Shown here: positions 34,104 to 43,583 of the stretch, piece by piece
Numbering within the stretch: the first letter of the stretch is position 1
How the letters are laid out: every line of letters begins with the position of its first letter
Assembly: GCA_038030265.1 (NCBI GenBank)
Contig: CM075937.1
Location: 28,562,198 to 28,626,197 of the forward strand
Direction of reading: 5' to 3'
Source: Corythucha ciliata
Lineage: Eukaryota > Arthropoda > Insecta > Hemiptera > Tingidae
DNA length: 64,000 bases
The notes under the pieces: generated by a model
What the model saw: only the letters and a program-made list of their open reading frames with translations
Database searches by the model: none
Told to the model about the DNA's origin: nothing
Program-made: the position numbers and the translations under genes

Positions 34104-35680
34104 CTTATCATCAACCCCTAGGACAGTTTGACATTATTGATACAAATCCCACGTTTTAAGGCAGTTCAGTGTTTTTCACATATTTTTTAAGTTTCTCTAC
34201 GTAATAATTAGTGTTGGGAAGACCTGATTCGCAATCGACAGGGGCTACTTGATTTTTTGAATCCGTCCGGCTTCAGATGAACATTATTTTCACCTCTCTC
34301 TAGAATTCTAGATAACCAAAATGTCTTTTCACTCCGGCGCAGCTCACGGTAAAAACACTTCGTGTAGTCAAATTGAATCGTTTATTTATGAGTTGATTAT
34401 AATAAATTATGCTTTTGAAGTCATAACAGACGTGTTCGACACATTTACACCCTCCAGAGACCACCGTCAAAAGCACACGAATGTCGGGTTTGGTTTCTTC
34501 CGGGATTAGTCGAAATTGATGACTTTCGGGCGACAAGCAAACTCGAGACACAGGGTACGGTGTACAGCACTTGTGAAACTGTGAGTATCACCATCACCCA
34601 TGAAAACTTATTTTCTGGCCGTTGAGCTCACTACACTGTGTGTGTTTTTTTAAAGTTTTTGGTGGGATTCAGTGTTCGGTGTACCAGAAACGACTGTCCT
34701 TTCTTCTTTGACATATTCGTATTCAATTCAGTCGCTACAGTTTTTCTGCGATGACTGCAATCTACAACGATCATCGTAGAACAATATCAACATGGTATTT
34801 TTTAAAGCTGGCTTCTCCTTCTTTGTGAGCCTTTACTTCGCCGGGCACCAAGTTCACGAGCCATTTTTCTAATCTCCGAAAAAATAAATAAATAAAAAGG
34901 CGAGGGACTATTCACTTTAACCAACACAAAAAATATCTAAACGAAACGGCAGAAGTTGGAGACTAGACTCCTCCTTACTTCTTCTAAACATTGAAAGGGG
35001 GTGAGGTGGGTTCTAACCTTCTTATTTGTTATGAGTCGAATTACCTTTGAAAAATCGAACCTCGCTTCCCCATCGTATTGAGAGGAAACAGTCCTTCAAC
35101 TAACGGCCCAGAGTCAGTGTGTCAGTCAGCTGATCCCCAACTTGAAGGGCGTGAAGAAATAAAATTTAAATGGCTTAACTAGGTCAAGAAATGAAAAGTG
35201 ACTCACAGCAGAAAAAAAATAAACAGGAACAAAACAGTGAAGAAGTCCCTTTAAACTTTAAAAGGCCAGTATATGAGTCACCCCCTTCGCCTATATAAAC
35301 GAAAGGACAGAACAACGAAAAAAACGAGAAAAGATTTAGATGGGAGAGGGGAATGAATTTTATATGAAAGAAGAAAAATTTAAACGAGCAGCGCTTATCT
35401 TTTTAGGTTTTCTTGGAAGGTCCAATGTGCAGACTTGCAGTTTCAATAAGGTAGAGAGGACGAGGAATGGAAACACTTTTTTAAACCAACTTCTCAACTT
35501 CATGAAATATTATTTTTCTCTACCCCACCCTTCTCCTCCTAGAGCGAATTGAAATAATTAATTTATTTCCCCAGAAATAATCTCAAAATACTCTGGCTGG
35601 TGGCGTTTACAATTAAAAAGATTCAACGTGCCAGTTAAACGATCAGCGTTTTTACATGTACATCCACATCTCGCAGTTCA
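34104..35680. other. Long leader between BEL/Pao primer site and gag; no gene recognised
   Basis: At 1.6 kb it is longer than I would expect for a BEL/Pao leader, so a further insertion is possible. Small frames here (for example 34551-34300, minus) are unrecognised. Two purine-rich A-runs lie near 34880 and 35210. Confidence 0.4.
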
Positions 35681-35700
35681 CATCCGGACTGGAGTGACCA
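35681..35700 (-). promoter_or_regulatory. Putative BEL/Pao primer-binding site
   Basis: On the minus strand, TGGTCACTCCAGTCCGGATG begins four bases after the LTR end and starts with the TGG that pairs with a tRNA CCA end. The tRNA was not identified. Confidence 0.5.
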
Positions 35701-35704
35701 AAAA

Positions 35705-36206
35705 TGTTAGGGGTTTCTCCGGTTTGAGCAGCAAACTTTTGACCAACCCGTATAGGATTTCTCCTATTCAGTAAATAGAACGAAGGACCACCCGAAACAG
35801 TCGGGAACACAGTATGGCACGTTAATAAGTTAAATACAGAAAGAAAATGGGAAGTCACAGTACCTTGACTATCCAACCGCGCGGGCCACGCCAGAGACGT
35901 CGCTGAACCACGTACAGTCCCCTCAGAGCTGTTTACAACCGATCGGTTTCTTCAGCTCACGGCGGCACAGAACAGCGGCGAACACACAGATCATTCAGTT
36001 TTACTTTTCTCTTTTACGGAAAAATCAGTTTTCCTCGTCAAGACCGTTTTAGCTCACTACTTGCGCGTATATCCACTCGTAGTTCATTAATGAACGCGCA
36101 CACGCGTAAAAAGGTTCCCCTCCCATGGGTAGGACAAGGGATAGAGTAAACTAAATCCACCGCCAGCCGAGAGAGAGAGTCAGTCTTCACTCTTCAATAT
36201 TTAACA
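35705..36206 (-). repeat. 5' LTR of the BEL/Pao element (only copy)
   Basis: A 502-bp segment bounded by TGTTA and TAACA on the minus strand, directly upstream of the primer site. The boundaries are inferred from the TG...CA inverted ends because the partner LTR is missing. Confidence 0.6.
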
Positions 36207-36245
36207 ATGATAAAGGTGCAAATACTGTTAACTTAGGAAGAAAAA

Positions 36246-36653
36246 ATGTTAAAATACACCCCAGTCAAATCAAAAGACCTAGAAGATTTGAAGACCACTC
36301 AAATCAGAAAATTTCCTTCCAGGATAATAATGAAGAATCCAATCAAAATTCTCTTAATGTTACTTCTTCTCAACCAGGACCCAGCTCACGCTTATAAAAT
36401 AACTGATCTATCTAATGGACCTGGAATTATTCTAATTAAAATTCAAAATTCATACATCCTAAAAGATTATTTTACTTATGTTCATGCCATTAATTTAACC
36501 TTGATTCAAGAAGAATTAAATTCCATTCTCAATTCACTTGACCATGTTGTGTATGATAATTCAATCAAAAATTCGTATGCAGAATCATTAAAAGCTCAAA
36601 CGATGGCCACTCAGCATAGTTTAATAAAGGCCCTAGATAGCCTAGTGAAGAAC

Positions 36654-36696
<43 letters not shown>

Positions 36697-37244
36697 CATG
36701 TGTATCTTATGTTACACCTCGTCCTAAACCTTTTGTGAAATTTCTACCAATAATTAACCAATACCTTGTTTATGATACCCCATTATTATATGCTCACAGT
36801 AATCGCTCCAATTTTACAATTAATGTCAAGAAAACTGCTCTCCTACAATTTAGTGCCAACGAAACGTTAATAAATGCTGAAACAATTTATAAATATTATA
36901 AAACTTTCCCAATCGCTCTTGAAAACTTCCCAATGCATTCTACATTTTTAAACCTCAGTTTTGATGAAGTTCATAAATTAAACGTACTCATGACACCCCT
37001 TGAAGAACTAGAAGAAAATTACTCTACTTTTGACCATGTGCCAATCTTATACTCCTTTTGTATTCTGTCCCTTTGTATTATATCGCTTTTGCTAATTCTT
37101 AAATTCCAGCCCTTCAATTTCATCAATTGTCTAAAAAGAAAAGTAAATGAACCCATTGAAGTAAACGAAACAATTGAAGTAAATTCGCCTGAAACTAATC
37201 ATGTTCAATCACCCCAAAAATGTTGTGTACCCAGTATATTTTGA
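36246..37244 (+). pseudogene. env: Errantivirus-like envelope (env), internally shortened
   Basis: A 332-codon open frame ends about 30 bases before the right LTR, where env lies in errantiviruses. It has a hydrophobic signal-peptide-like segment starting at Met29, several N-glycosylation sequons, one strong transmembrane segment near residues 268-290, and a short cytoplasmic tail. Insect errantivirus Env is related to baculovirus F-type fusion proteins and mediates entry. It is shorter than the usual ~450-550 residues. An AAT microsatellite encodes a run of Asn around residues 135-149 and seems to occupy the place of missing sequence. I could not find a furin site plus fusion peptide, so it is probably inactive. 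The BEL/Pao LTR ends 40 bases upstream. Confidence 0.75.
36650..36694 (+). repeat. AAT microsatellite within env
   Basis: About fifteen tandem AAT units, kept in frame as poly-asparagine. Confidence 0.95.
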
Positions 37245-37264
37245 CATGTGGAACTGCCAAACTT

Positions 37265-37275
37265 AAGGAGGGAGG
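37265..37275 (+). promoter_or_regulatory. Polypurine tract
   Basis: AAGGAGGGAGG directly abuts the right LTR, as expected for the plus-strand primer of an LTR element. Confidence 0.85.
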
Positions 37276-37475
37276 AGTTATAGAGCAATAATCCCGTATT
37301 TCTATGTAACCCTAGATCCCTGCGAAATGCAGACTCTTCAATTTTGTACTGGAATAAATAGTCTAGGAAAATAGAAAGACAGTTAGTCGATTGTTGTAAC
37401 GCGTAGAGATAACTTGTGCGGAAAAATAAAATAAAGTTTTTTAAAAACCATTTTTGTCGTTCGGACCATTTAACT
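37276..37475 (+). repeat. Right (3') LTR of the errantivirus-like element
   Basis: A 200-bp partner of 21489-21688, followed by the target duplication CTCG. Confidence 0.92.
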
Positions 37476-37479
37476 CTCG

Positions 37480-38671
37480 GACAAACGTCCTTGCTCGATT
37501 TATGGAGGGGTTGGAGAAGAAGCTCGAGGTAAGCCTTGGGAATGTAACTAGTAAGCTTTCGGAGTTGGACCGACAGTAGACACGCTAGCTCAAACATTCA
37601 GCCGCAAACTAGATCCTCTACCTCAGATCCAGACCATGTAGCACCTATAATATCTTTAGCAGACTTGCCTGCAGATAGTGCTGGCTCGGTCGTGGGGAAA
37701 CCTGAGGAGGTGGAAATGGAGGTAGATCCCCCAGCCACCAGCGGCTACTAGCTCTGTCACTCCTCAAATTGAATCTCCCAGTACTAATGTTCCTACTTTG
37801 TCTCGTGCGCTATACTATAGGCATCCTGTGGATCGCTTTCTTGCCTCCGGTTCACGGGACGAGCCTTATAGAGCGCGAAAAGTTGATGAGGTTCGTTTTC
37901 ATCCTATTGAAAATGAATTAATGAAAGAGGAACAGTTTAAATACTGGAAGAGGAGTGTCGTGGGCCAAATAGAGTCGCAGGAATGTACATTTGTACTTGA
38001 TCCAAGCGAAACAGTCTCGAACTCCTTCACTAATGAAGAATTAGTTTTGGCTCGAAGGAAGGTCCGCTATTTTATTTTTGAATCTTTGGGTATGTACTTT
38101 CAAGATTTGGTACAAGACCTCTCGGACCCCAAAGATATAATGGACAAGTTACAAAATGTGTGTGATCCTTCTTCTACTTTCCAACTTAGATATCTTGTAT
38201 CAGAATTCAGAATTTAACTCGATGCGATTCGATCCCAAAGCCGAAAAGGCAATAGAATTTTTGGGCCGGTTCGATGAAATTCGCAAAAAACTTGTCAGCA
38301 TTAATCCTACCATGCTAACCCCCGAATATGTAAAAATGATTTTTGAATAGGCGATTGACGGAACGCTGACGTACCAGAAGGCAGAGCTCCATGGATTAAA
38401 ATTCACGATGGCGGAGCTTCGTGACATGTCCCTGGAGGAGCATCTCCGGGTCGTGCAGGCCTCATCGTCCGGGGGTAAAAGCCTTAGCATGTTTCGAAAC
38501 AGGACCGCTACAGTGCGAGGCCGCGTTGCATCGAAGGGAGAGAGGAGTGGTTTCATTCCTTGTAAAAAGAGTGTTTCGGATTCCCGGTTAAATTCTGTCT
38601 CAACCAACCACTCCAAAGTTAAAACATTTTGTGCATATTGCCGGAAGAAGGGACACACGAGGGATGTTTAA
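37480..38671 (+). pseudogene. Copia-type gag, 3' part
   Basis: The host gene resumes after the LTR element. A short coiled segment (about 37480-37575) is followed by a frame from 37798 with EQFKYWKRSVVGQIES and ESLGMYFQDLVQDLSDPKDI, the helical capsid of Copia-type gag (UBN2-like). A frameshift and a stop at 38348 interrupt the next part (KAIEFLGRFDEIRKKL). A CCHC-type knuckle, FCAYCRKKGHTRD, is reached at 38630-38668. Just after it the sequence is cut by the tRNA-bearing repeat. No protease, integrase or RT follows, so only gag remains. Multiple lesions make it inactive. Confidence 0.72.
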
Positions 38672-38691
38672 TTTAGGGCAAACAATATATG

Positions 38692-38772
38692 GATATACTG
38701 AATAAATCTGTCGCCGGTATTTTAATTAATAAATTAATTGGACTGATATTATCCGGACGACGATGGAAGGGC
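38692..38772 (+). repeat. Diverged third copy of the 91-bp repeat
   Basis: AATAAATCTGTCGCCGG ... CGACGATGGAAGGGC matches 22174-22264 with a few changes. It again stands directly upstream of a tRNA-like cassette. Confidence 0.85.
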
Positions 38773-38808
38773 ATAGTCCAACACGATTCGAGTTTCGAGA
38801 AAAAATGG

Positions 38809-38880
38809 CTCCCCGGCGGGATTTGAACCCGCAACCTCTAGATTACCAGTCCAGCACGCTGCCATTTGCGCCACGGAGAC
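38809..38880 (-). tRNA. tRNA-like gene, apparent anticodon GGT (Thr), copy 2
   Basis: Same fold as 22301-22372, with one stem change (TCTAG for TCCAG in the anticodon arm) and a different acceptor 3' strand (CGGGGAG). TTTTTT follows the 3' end. A GAGTTTCGAGAAA motif lies at 38790-38802. The acceptor pairs with one mismatch and one wobble, so function is doubtful. Confidence 0.55.
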
Positions 38881-39055
38881 GCCTATGGGAGTCGTACTCC
38901 GAGGGATAAGCTAAGCCGAACCCCACCCAGGTCCGGGTTTCGAGGTTTCGAGAAACAATGGTTCGAAGCCCACCTGGGGAGCAATTTTTTCTCGGAACTC
39001 AAAACAAGTAAAGCAGTAAGTATTTAATTTAAAGATTTATTTCTTTATTTTCAGC

Positions 39056-39196
39056 CTCCCCACTCCCTCGAATTCACGGTTGTGACTAGGGTGGTGCGGT
39101 GAGGAGGGGAGTATTCCCCTAAGAACCTCCCCACTCCCTCGAATTCACAGTTGTGACTAGGGTGGTGCGGTGAGGAGGGGAGTATTCCCCTAAATG
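39056..39196. repeat. Tandem duplication of terminal-repeat DNA
   Basis: Two ~70-bp copies of CTCCCCACTCCCTCGAATTC ... GGGGAGTATTCCCCTAA in tandem. The same unit forms the terminal repeats of the element at 55782-56262, where the left end also carries a partial second copy. Confidence 0.88.
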
Positions 39197-39235
39197 TCCG
39201 TAGATAGGGTCATCTAAAGCTCAATTATTTAATAT

Positions 39236-40173
39236 TTTACTTGTCGGGCGTGCCCCGACCGTGTCCAGGACGGGGCACGTCCCGTTCACGGCACTGATGT
39301 GTGTGAATAGACCTTAAATGAATGATGACAAAAAACATTGAGACAAAAAATTGGATATAATAGCAACTGAAGATGCCCTGGTCATCTAACCTTAAAAACC
39401 TCGCACCACAGTTAGCAGCCTCCTCAGTGACCACCTTATTATCGTCCTGTCCCCCTGTAACGGTCCAAAAGCCCAAAAATCCCCCCCGCCGTTACAGGTC
39501 CATGAAACCAAATCCACTAGTGATATTTTAAGCTTCACCACCACCCACTTTCAACTCGTTAACGTAAATTATTATTAGCGTTATTTTAGCTGACTGTTTG
39601 GAATCCACATGTCTGACCCATTGGAAATAAGCAATTATAGCTGGATAAACGTCATTCAATGGGTCCTCTTTGCGGGGTTTTTCCCAGTTTCTGGTTCGTT
39701 TATTGCCTAAACCAGCATACCTCTTTGTGAAATGGTGAAAACTGTTAATATTGCACGTCATTGGAAAGCTAACACAATAAGGAAGTTGTCACTATGAATG
39801 AAAAACAATTTTTTCCTTTGACGAAATGGTGAAAATCGCTGATGAAAATTGGACAGAAATGCAAATAACAAGTTTCCCTCGGATGTCTAATGCCCTGGTG
39901 GCTAGAGCATTGGTGTAATTTTATTGAGTTGGGGACCAATAATAAAGGACATTTTATGCTCTTTTCAATGAGCAATTCACTTTTAGTCAAGCCTGTTGAT
40001 GAGGTCGAACTAGACACTTGTGAAAAACCAGTGGGTCACCAAAAATACACGAAATTGGTGAAATCTCGAAAACCGAGAGGAATTCCAAAAAACCTCAAAC
40101 GGTAATTTCTATCACAAATGAGGTGTAGTATCACCATACTTCATTTGTCGAGGTATTTTATGAACATCCTGTA
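39236..40173. mobile_element. Non-coding DNA ending in a TACAGGATG-type MITE terminus
   Basis: Near 40173 the strand ends GAACATCCTGTA, the inverse of TACAGGATGTTC, and is preceded by CATTTGTGATAG-like words also found in the 6361 element. Inside are two related copies of GAAATGGTGAAAA-type sequence (39726 and 39823). No gene recognised. Confidence 0.45.
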
Positions 40174-40794
40174 TGGGGACGAGGATCGTGATAATACCCA
40201 GGTGTTGAGAGCTCGTCTCTTTCTTTGATGTTCGGTGCGCGCTGGACTGAAGCGCTTAGATGTGGGTGATGAACGTTGGATGTGACGTCGAGAGGAATTT
40301 CGCGCGGTGGGTGGGGTTTGACCCATTTGACCGCCATCTAAGAGTCGGAGTCCGTTGATCTGTCGTGCCATGGTCGGTCCCGCGTGCCTCTTTCGGTAGT
40401 ACCATGCATTTGCGAAGGCCAGAAAACGTCTCGCTGAGGTCTATTAGTTGCGAGTGTAACGAGACGAAAAATTGTTTTAAATATACATATATTGGTTTAT
40501 TTATAAGCTTATGGCCGTTTTCTTGTTAGCACGATAGCTTAATTTCAGCAACTGGACAAACGCGATTTCCTTTTCAAGAAATGGATATCTTTTTTGTGCA
40601 GATGTCGTAATTTTTTTAAAATTACGGCAAGTGGAGCCACTTCGTGAAATGGACATTCATTTCATGAAGCGAACAATTTCGCCAAGTGGATGCGACATAT
40701 ATGTAGAATTAGTTTAAACAACTTTATGTGTGTACTCCTCGTTCATTTTTATAACGTTAGCTTCGTAGGACTGTGCTACTCCCAAGTAGCACAA
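40174..40794. other. No gene recognised
   Basis: A minus-strand frame (40371-40141) starts with ATG and is Arg/Ser-rich but unassigned. The rest is AT-rich. Confidence 0.35.
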
Positions 40795-41110
40795 AAACGT
40801 TCCTTGAACGTTCACCAAACGTTTAACCTTGACGTTAAAGCGTTCGCTGAACGTTCGGTTACAAGTTGAAACGAACATTCGAATTACATCCAAAGTTCGC
40901 ACTTGGCAAACCATGATAGGTTTGGATTACAACGTTAACCTAACGTTTTTCGAACGACCGGAGGGGGCGAATTTTGTCGACTGTGCTGCAATTTCAAGAC
41001 CGCGCCCGACCTTCAACGTTGCTCTAACGTTATTATGTAACGTAAAAATAACCGTTCTATTTTCGTTCGTAAGAAACGTTCGCCTTGATAACGTTAGTGT
41101 AGCGTTTGGT
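40795..41110. repeat. AACGTT-rich island
   Basis: About a dozen ACGTT-containing words (AACGTTC, AACGTTT, AACGTTA) occur in about 310 bases. Since AACGTT is self-complementary, the region can fold in many registers. The first words are GTAGCACAAAAACGTTCC. Probably a MITE with internal palindromic repeats. Confidence 0.65.
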
Positions 41111-41754
41111 TTTAGGGGTCGGTACTTAATTACCCCTTTTGTTGTTAATTTTGTCAGGGGGTCCTTTCAAGCGGGCGGAAGGTGGATGAGGGCAGAAAGC
41201 AATACTCGGATTTTCATGTTGACCATTCTTATTTAATACAATAGATAGATAAGGCAAACTTGCACATTGAACAACGAACTGTACTCTTACGAAGTCGCGG
41301 CTTCCCCCAAGATAGTTGCTGCAATTCCCCTGTCCCTCCCAAGACGAAAGAGACCCACTTTGGCGGCCGTGTAGAAGTGGTGTCCAGGGTTCTGCTGCTA
41401 CGACGGACTTCTTAGGACCACGAGACAAGACGCCGCAATTCACAAGCACCCTTTTCCAAGTCAACGTCCGACCATGGATGTTTCGGCACTCTCGAACTTA
41501 CAGTCTCGAACAGTGAGCGACGACGACTGGGACGACCGCCCCAGCGATGAGTTCTTCGAACGCTAAAAATCAATTGGTTCGTGCGGGGGTTAATCAGTAT
41601 TAAACTTATTTTATTCTCATTCTACGAGTTCTGTTTTTTAGGCAAAAAACAAAAAATGAAACAACTCCCGAAGAAGGTAGACTGTTTCGCCGGCCTAGCC
41701 CGGAAATGATCCTCACCTATTTTTCAGCCCACAAAACTCAAAAGACATGAAAGG

Positions 41755-41786
<32 letters not shown>

Positions 41787-42022
41787 ATACTTTCACCTTC
41801 TGTAACCTTGAGGGAGTTGTTGGACAAGTAGGGTAGCTACAATAGTGAAGTTAGAGGGGGGCTGGTAGCATCTCGAGTCCAACGAATAATTGAATAGAAT
41901 CCACCTTTTCAAACTAGCCGCAGCACAGCGCCACGAGGTGGAATCCTCATTTCAACGAAAATAAAATTGCTATTAATTAGGAATAAGTACTTAAAACAAT
42001 ATGAAAGTGTTGATGAATACGC
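41111..42022 (+). other. Possible retroposed sequence with an acidic C-terminal reading frame
   Basis: From about 41380 an open stretch runs to a stop at 41563-41565, ending in SDDDWDDRPSDEFFER. A run of 29 As lies at 41758-41786. A processed pseudogene or a SINE tail are both possible. I recognise no family and found no target duplication. Confidence 0.25.
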
Positions 42023-42412
42023 TTTAAAAAATTTTGACTGTATTCTCAACATATTTCCACAAAAATTTACGGTAAGAATAAACATTTTTATCGAGGAGAC
42101 GATTTTTTAAAAATGAAAATTTAAAAAAAAATTGAAATTTGAAAAAAGTGAATCCATAGCGACAATTTCGCAACCGCAAAGATTCACGACAAAAAAAGTA
42201 TATTGCATTTTTGACCAAGATAACGTGTACCGAAGCTTTCTTTGCGGGGGAAACCCCCCTCAGAATTTTTTTTTCAAAAAGTGAATCCATACTGACAATT
42301 TAATTGGTTAGAAATAGCTATGTGCCAATTTTCATGAAATATCTCGGTTTCATCACAAAGAAATCGCGTACCGAAGCTGAGGAAGCACCGTCAACAGCCT
42401 TAAAAGATAATT
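42023..42412 (+). repeat. Dispersed ~385-bp repeat, copy 1
   Basis: Closely matches 57283-57664 in the same orientation, including TTTTTATCGAGGAGACGATTT, AAAAAGTGAATCCATA (twice) and ATATCTCGGTTTCA. Non-coding. Confidence 0.9.
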
Positions 42413-42657
42413 TTTAATTTGAAACTGGCGCCGCCCAATGTAAAAATGCTGATACTCTTCCTTTTATCGTTTAAAAGGAAAAAAACGAATACTTGTTAGT
42501 GCATTTTCAGAATGAAACGCATTTGTTGTTGTTGTTGTTTTAATATCCGAAACATTATAATTTTAGTAATCTGGGTTCATAAATATATTCACTAAGAAAT
42601 GTCAAAAAGTATATTATTAGGCCTTAATCTGTAGAATTTCGAAAAACAACAAAGAAT

Positions 42658-43575
42658 TTACCATTTTCCATTGTGCGGAAAGTATTGGTAACGGGAAATT
42701 ATTGAACTGGTAAAATAACAATTTTCCCTCAGGTCCTGAATTTCGTATGCAAAGAAATGGTCAATGAAATCGATTGTTTTAAGCTTAGTGCATTCGAAAT
42801 AAAACATTTTAGTGACACTATTTACGTACAAATTTCTTATTCTCACGAACTGCGGAAGATTCTCAAGGTTTTCATCCAAGTGAGTGCACAGCATTTACCC
42901 CTTTTTTTACTTGATACCATTATGAACAATGAATTTTGTAGCATCTAACAATGTTCCTGTATCCAACCCCAAGGATTTCAGGACTTGGCATGCAATGCGA
43001 TCCTTAATAAAGCTTTCCGAAACTGAGCATTTCGGAATGATGGTTTTCGTGAAGCATCCTGGTTAGTTGCCGTTGGTGCCTATTAATAATGGTTTTGCAA
43101 ATATTGACTCTGTTCGCGGATGCATAGGCAGCAATTTTAGATATTCTATGTTTACCTTCGTAACGCATTGGCCAAAGTGGCCGTAGTGGGCCAAATTTGT
43201 TGAACATTCGCGGGTAATGCTATAGGTGGTGAAACTTCGTTGCAGTATTTCTCGATTACTGAGTTTTAATACAGGGCGTTAAAGTTACATATGTGCATTG
43301 ATAAGATTTCACAAAATCCAGGAGTCACGCAATCGGTCATGACCATTGAAAGAATTCTTCTCAGCAGTAAAAGTAAATGCCAGAACTCACTGTCTTCTAG
43401 CACGCAAGTGCCGACGAACATAGGCAAATAACGAACGAAATTAAGACACTTCGCAGAAGACATCCTTAATCGTATACTAGGTTCTTTAATTCCAGTGGGC
43501 TTACATGCCGAATCTGGCCCGTAATCGAAACAATTAATTTTGTCATTAAGGTAAAACATAGAAAAATAACCCCTG
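42658..43575 (-). pseudogene. TE-type gene, 3' half (split by a hAT insertion)
   Basis: Three decayed blocks follow each other: 43559-43266 (NDKINCFDYGPDSACKPTGI; KCLNFVRYLPMFVG), 43207-43004 (GPLRPLWPMRYEGKHRISK), and 42894-42658 (LKTIDFIDHFFAYEIQDL). I know this series from a large family of uncharacterised, transposon-associated proteins in insects and cnidarians, where it follows the DDFE-NPLGSH region. A catalytic assignment is not settled to my knowledge. Stops and frameshifts separate the blocks. Together with 44711-45955 it forms one gene in which the hAT sits. Confidence 0.65.
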
Positions 43576-43583
43576 TCGACTAG

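Larger units (their letters stand above)
29180..36206 (-). mobile_element. BEL/Pao LTR retrotransposon, 3' end missing
   Basis: Order on the minus strand: 5' LTR (36206-35705), primer site, gag, protease, RT, RNase H, integrase. The 3' part of integrase and the 3' LTR are absent; the element stops near 29180 against the errantivirus-like pol. It lies just before that element's env, so it inserted into or recombined with it. Lesions are few: a frameshift near 33790, the gag/protease overlap region, one stop at 30566-30568, and shifts near 30100 and 29600. Confidence 0.85.
21489..37475 (+). mobile_element. Errantivirus-like (gypsy/Ty3) LTR element with nested insertions
   Basis: Two 200-bp LTRs bound this 16-kb block. 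Each starts AGTTATAG and ends TTTAACT, and each is flanked by the 4-bp duplication CTCG (21485-21488, 37476-37479). A lysine-tRNA-type primer site follows the left LTR, and a purine tract (AAGGAGGGAGG) precedes the right one. The AGT...ACT ends, 4-bp duplication, Lys primer and third env frame fit insect errantiviruses. By my count the LTRs differ at 4 of 200 positions, so the insertion is fairly recent. Gag, protease, the front of RT and most of integrase are missing. The interior holds a foreign block (about 22.2-27.7 kb) and a BEL/Pao element (29.2-36.2 kb). Confidence 0.88.
38773..39235. mobile_element. Chimeric tRNA-bearing TIR element
   Basis: The first half equals the tRNA-like cassette at 22265-22443. 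At about 38967 the sequence switches, near GGTTCGAAGCCCAC, to the 3' half of the other tRNA-like element (56068 onward). It then continues through the same downstream DNA to the right terminal repeat ending ...GTCATCTAAAGCTCAATTA. The switch lies at the T-arm of the tRNA-like sequence, which suggests recombination between two related cassettes. Confidence 0.7.

Noticed and set aside
36650..36694. CRISPR-like or coding repeat at the AAT run
   Set aside because: Simple trinucleotide microsatellite. No spacer-repeat structure exists anywhere in this eukaryotic window.
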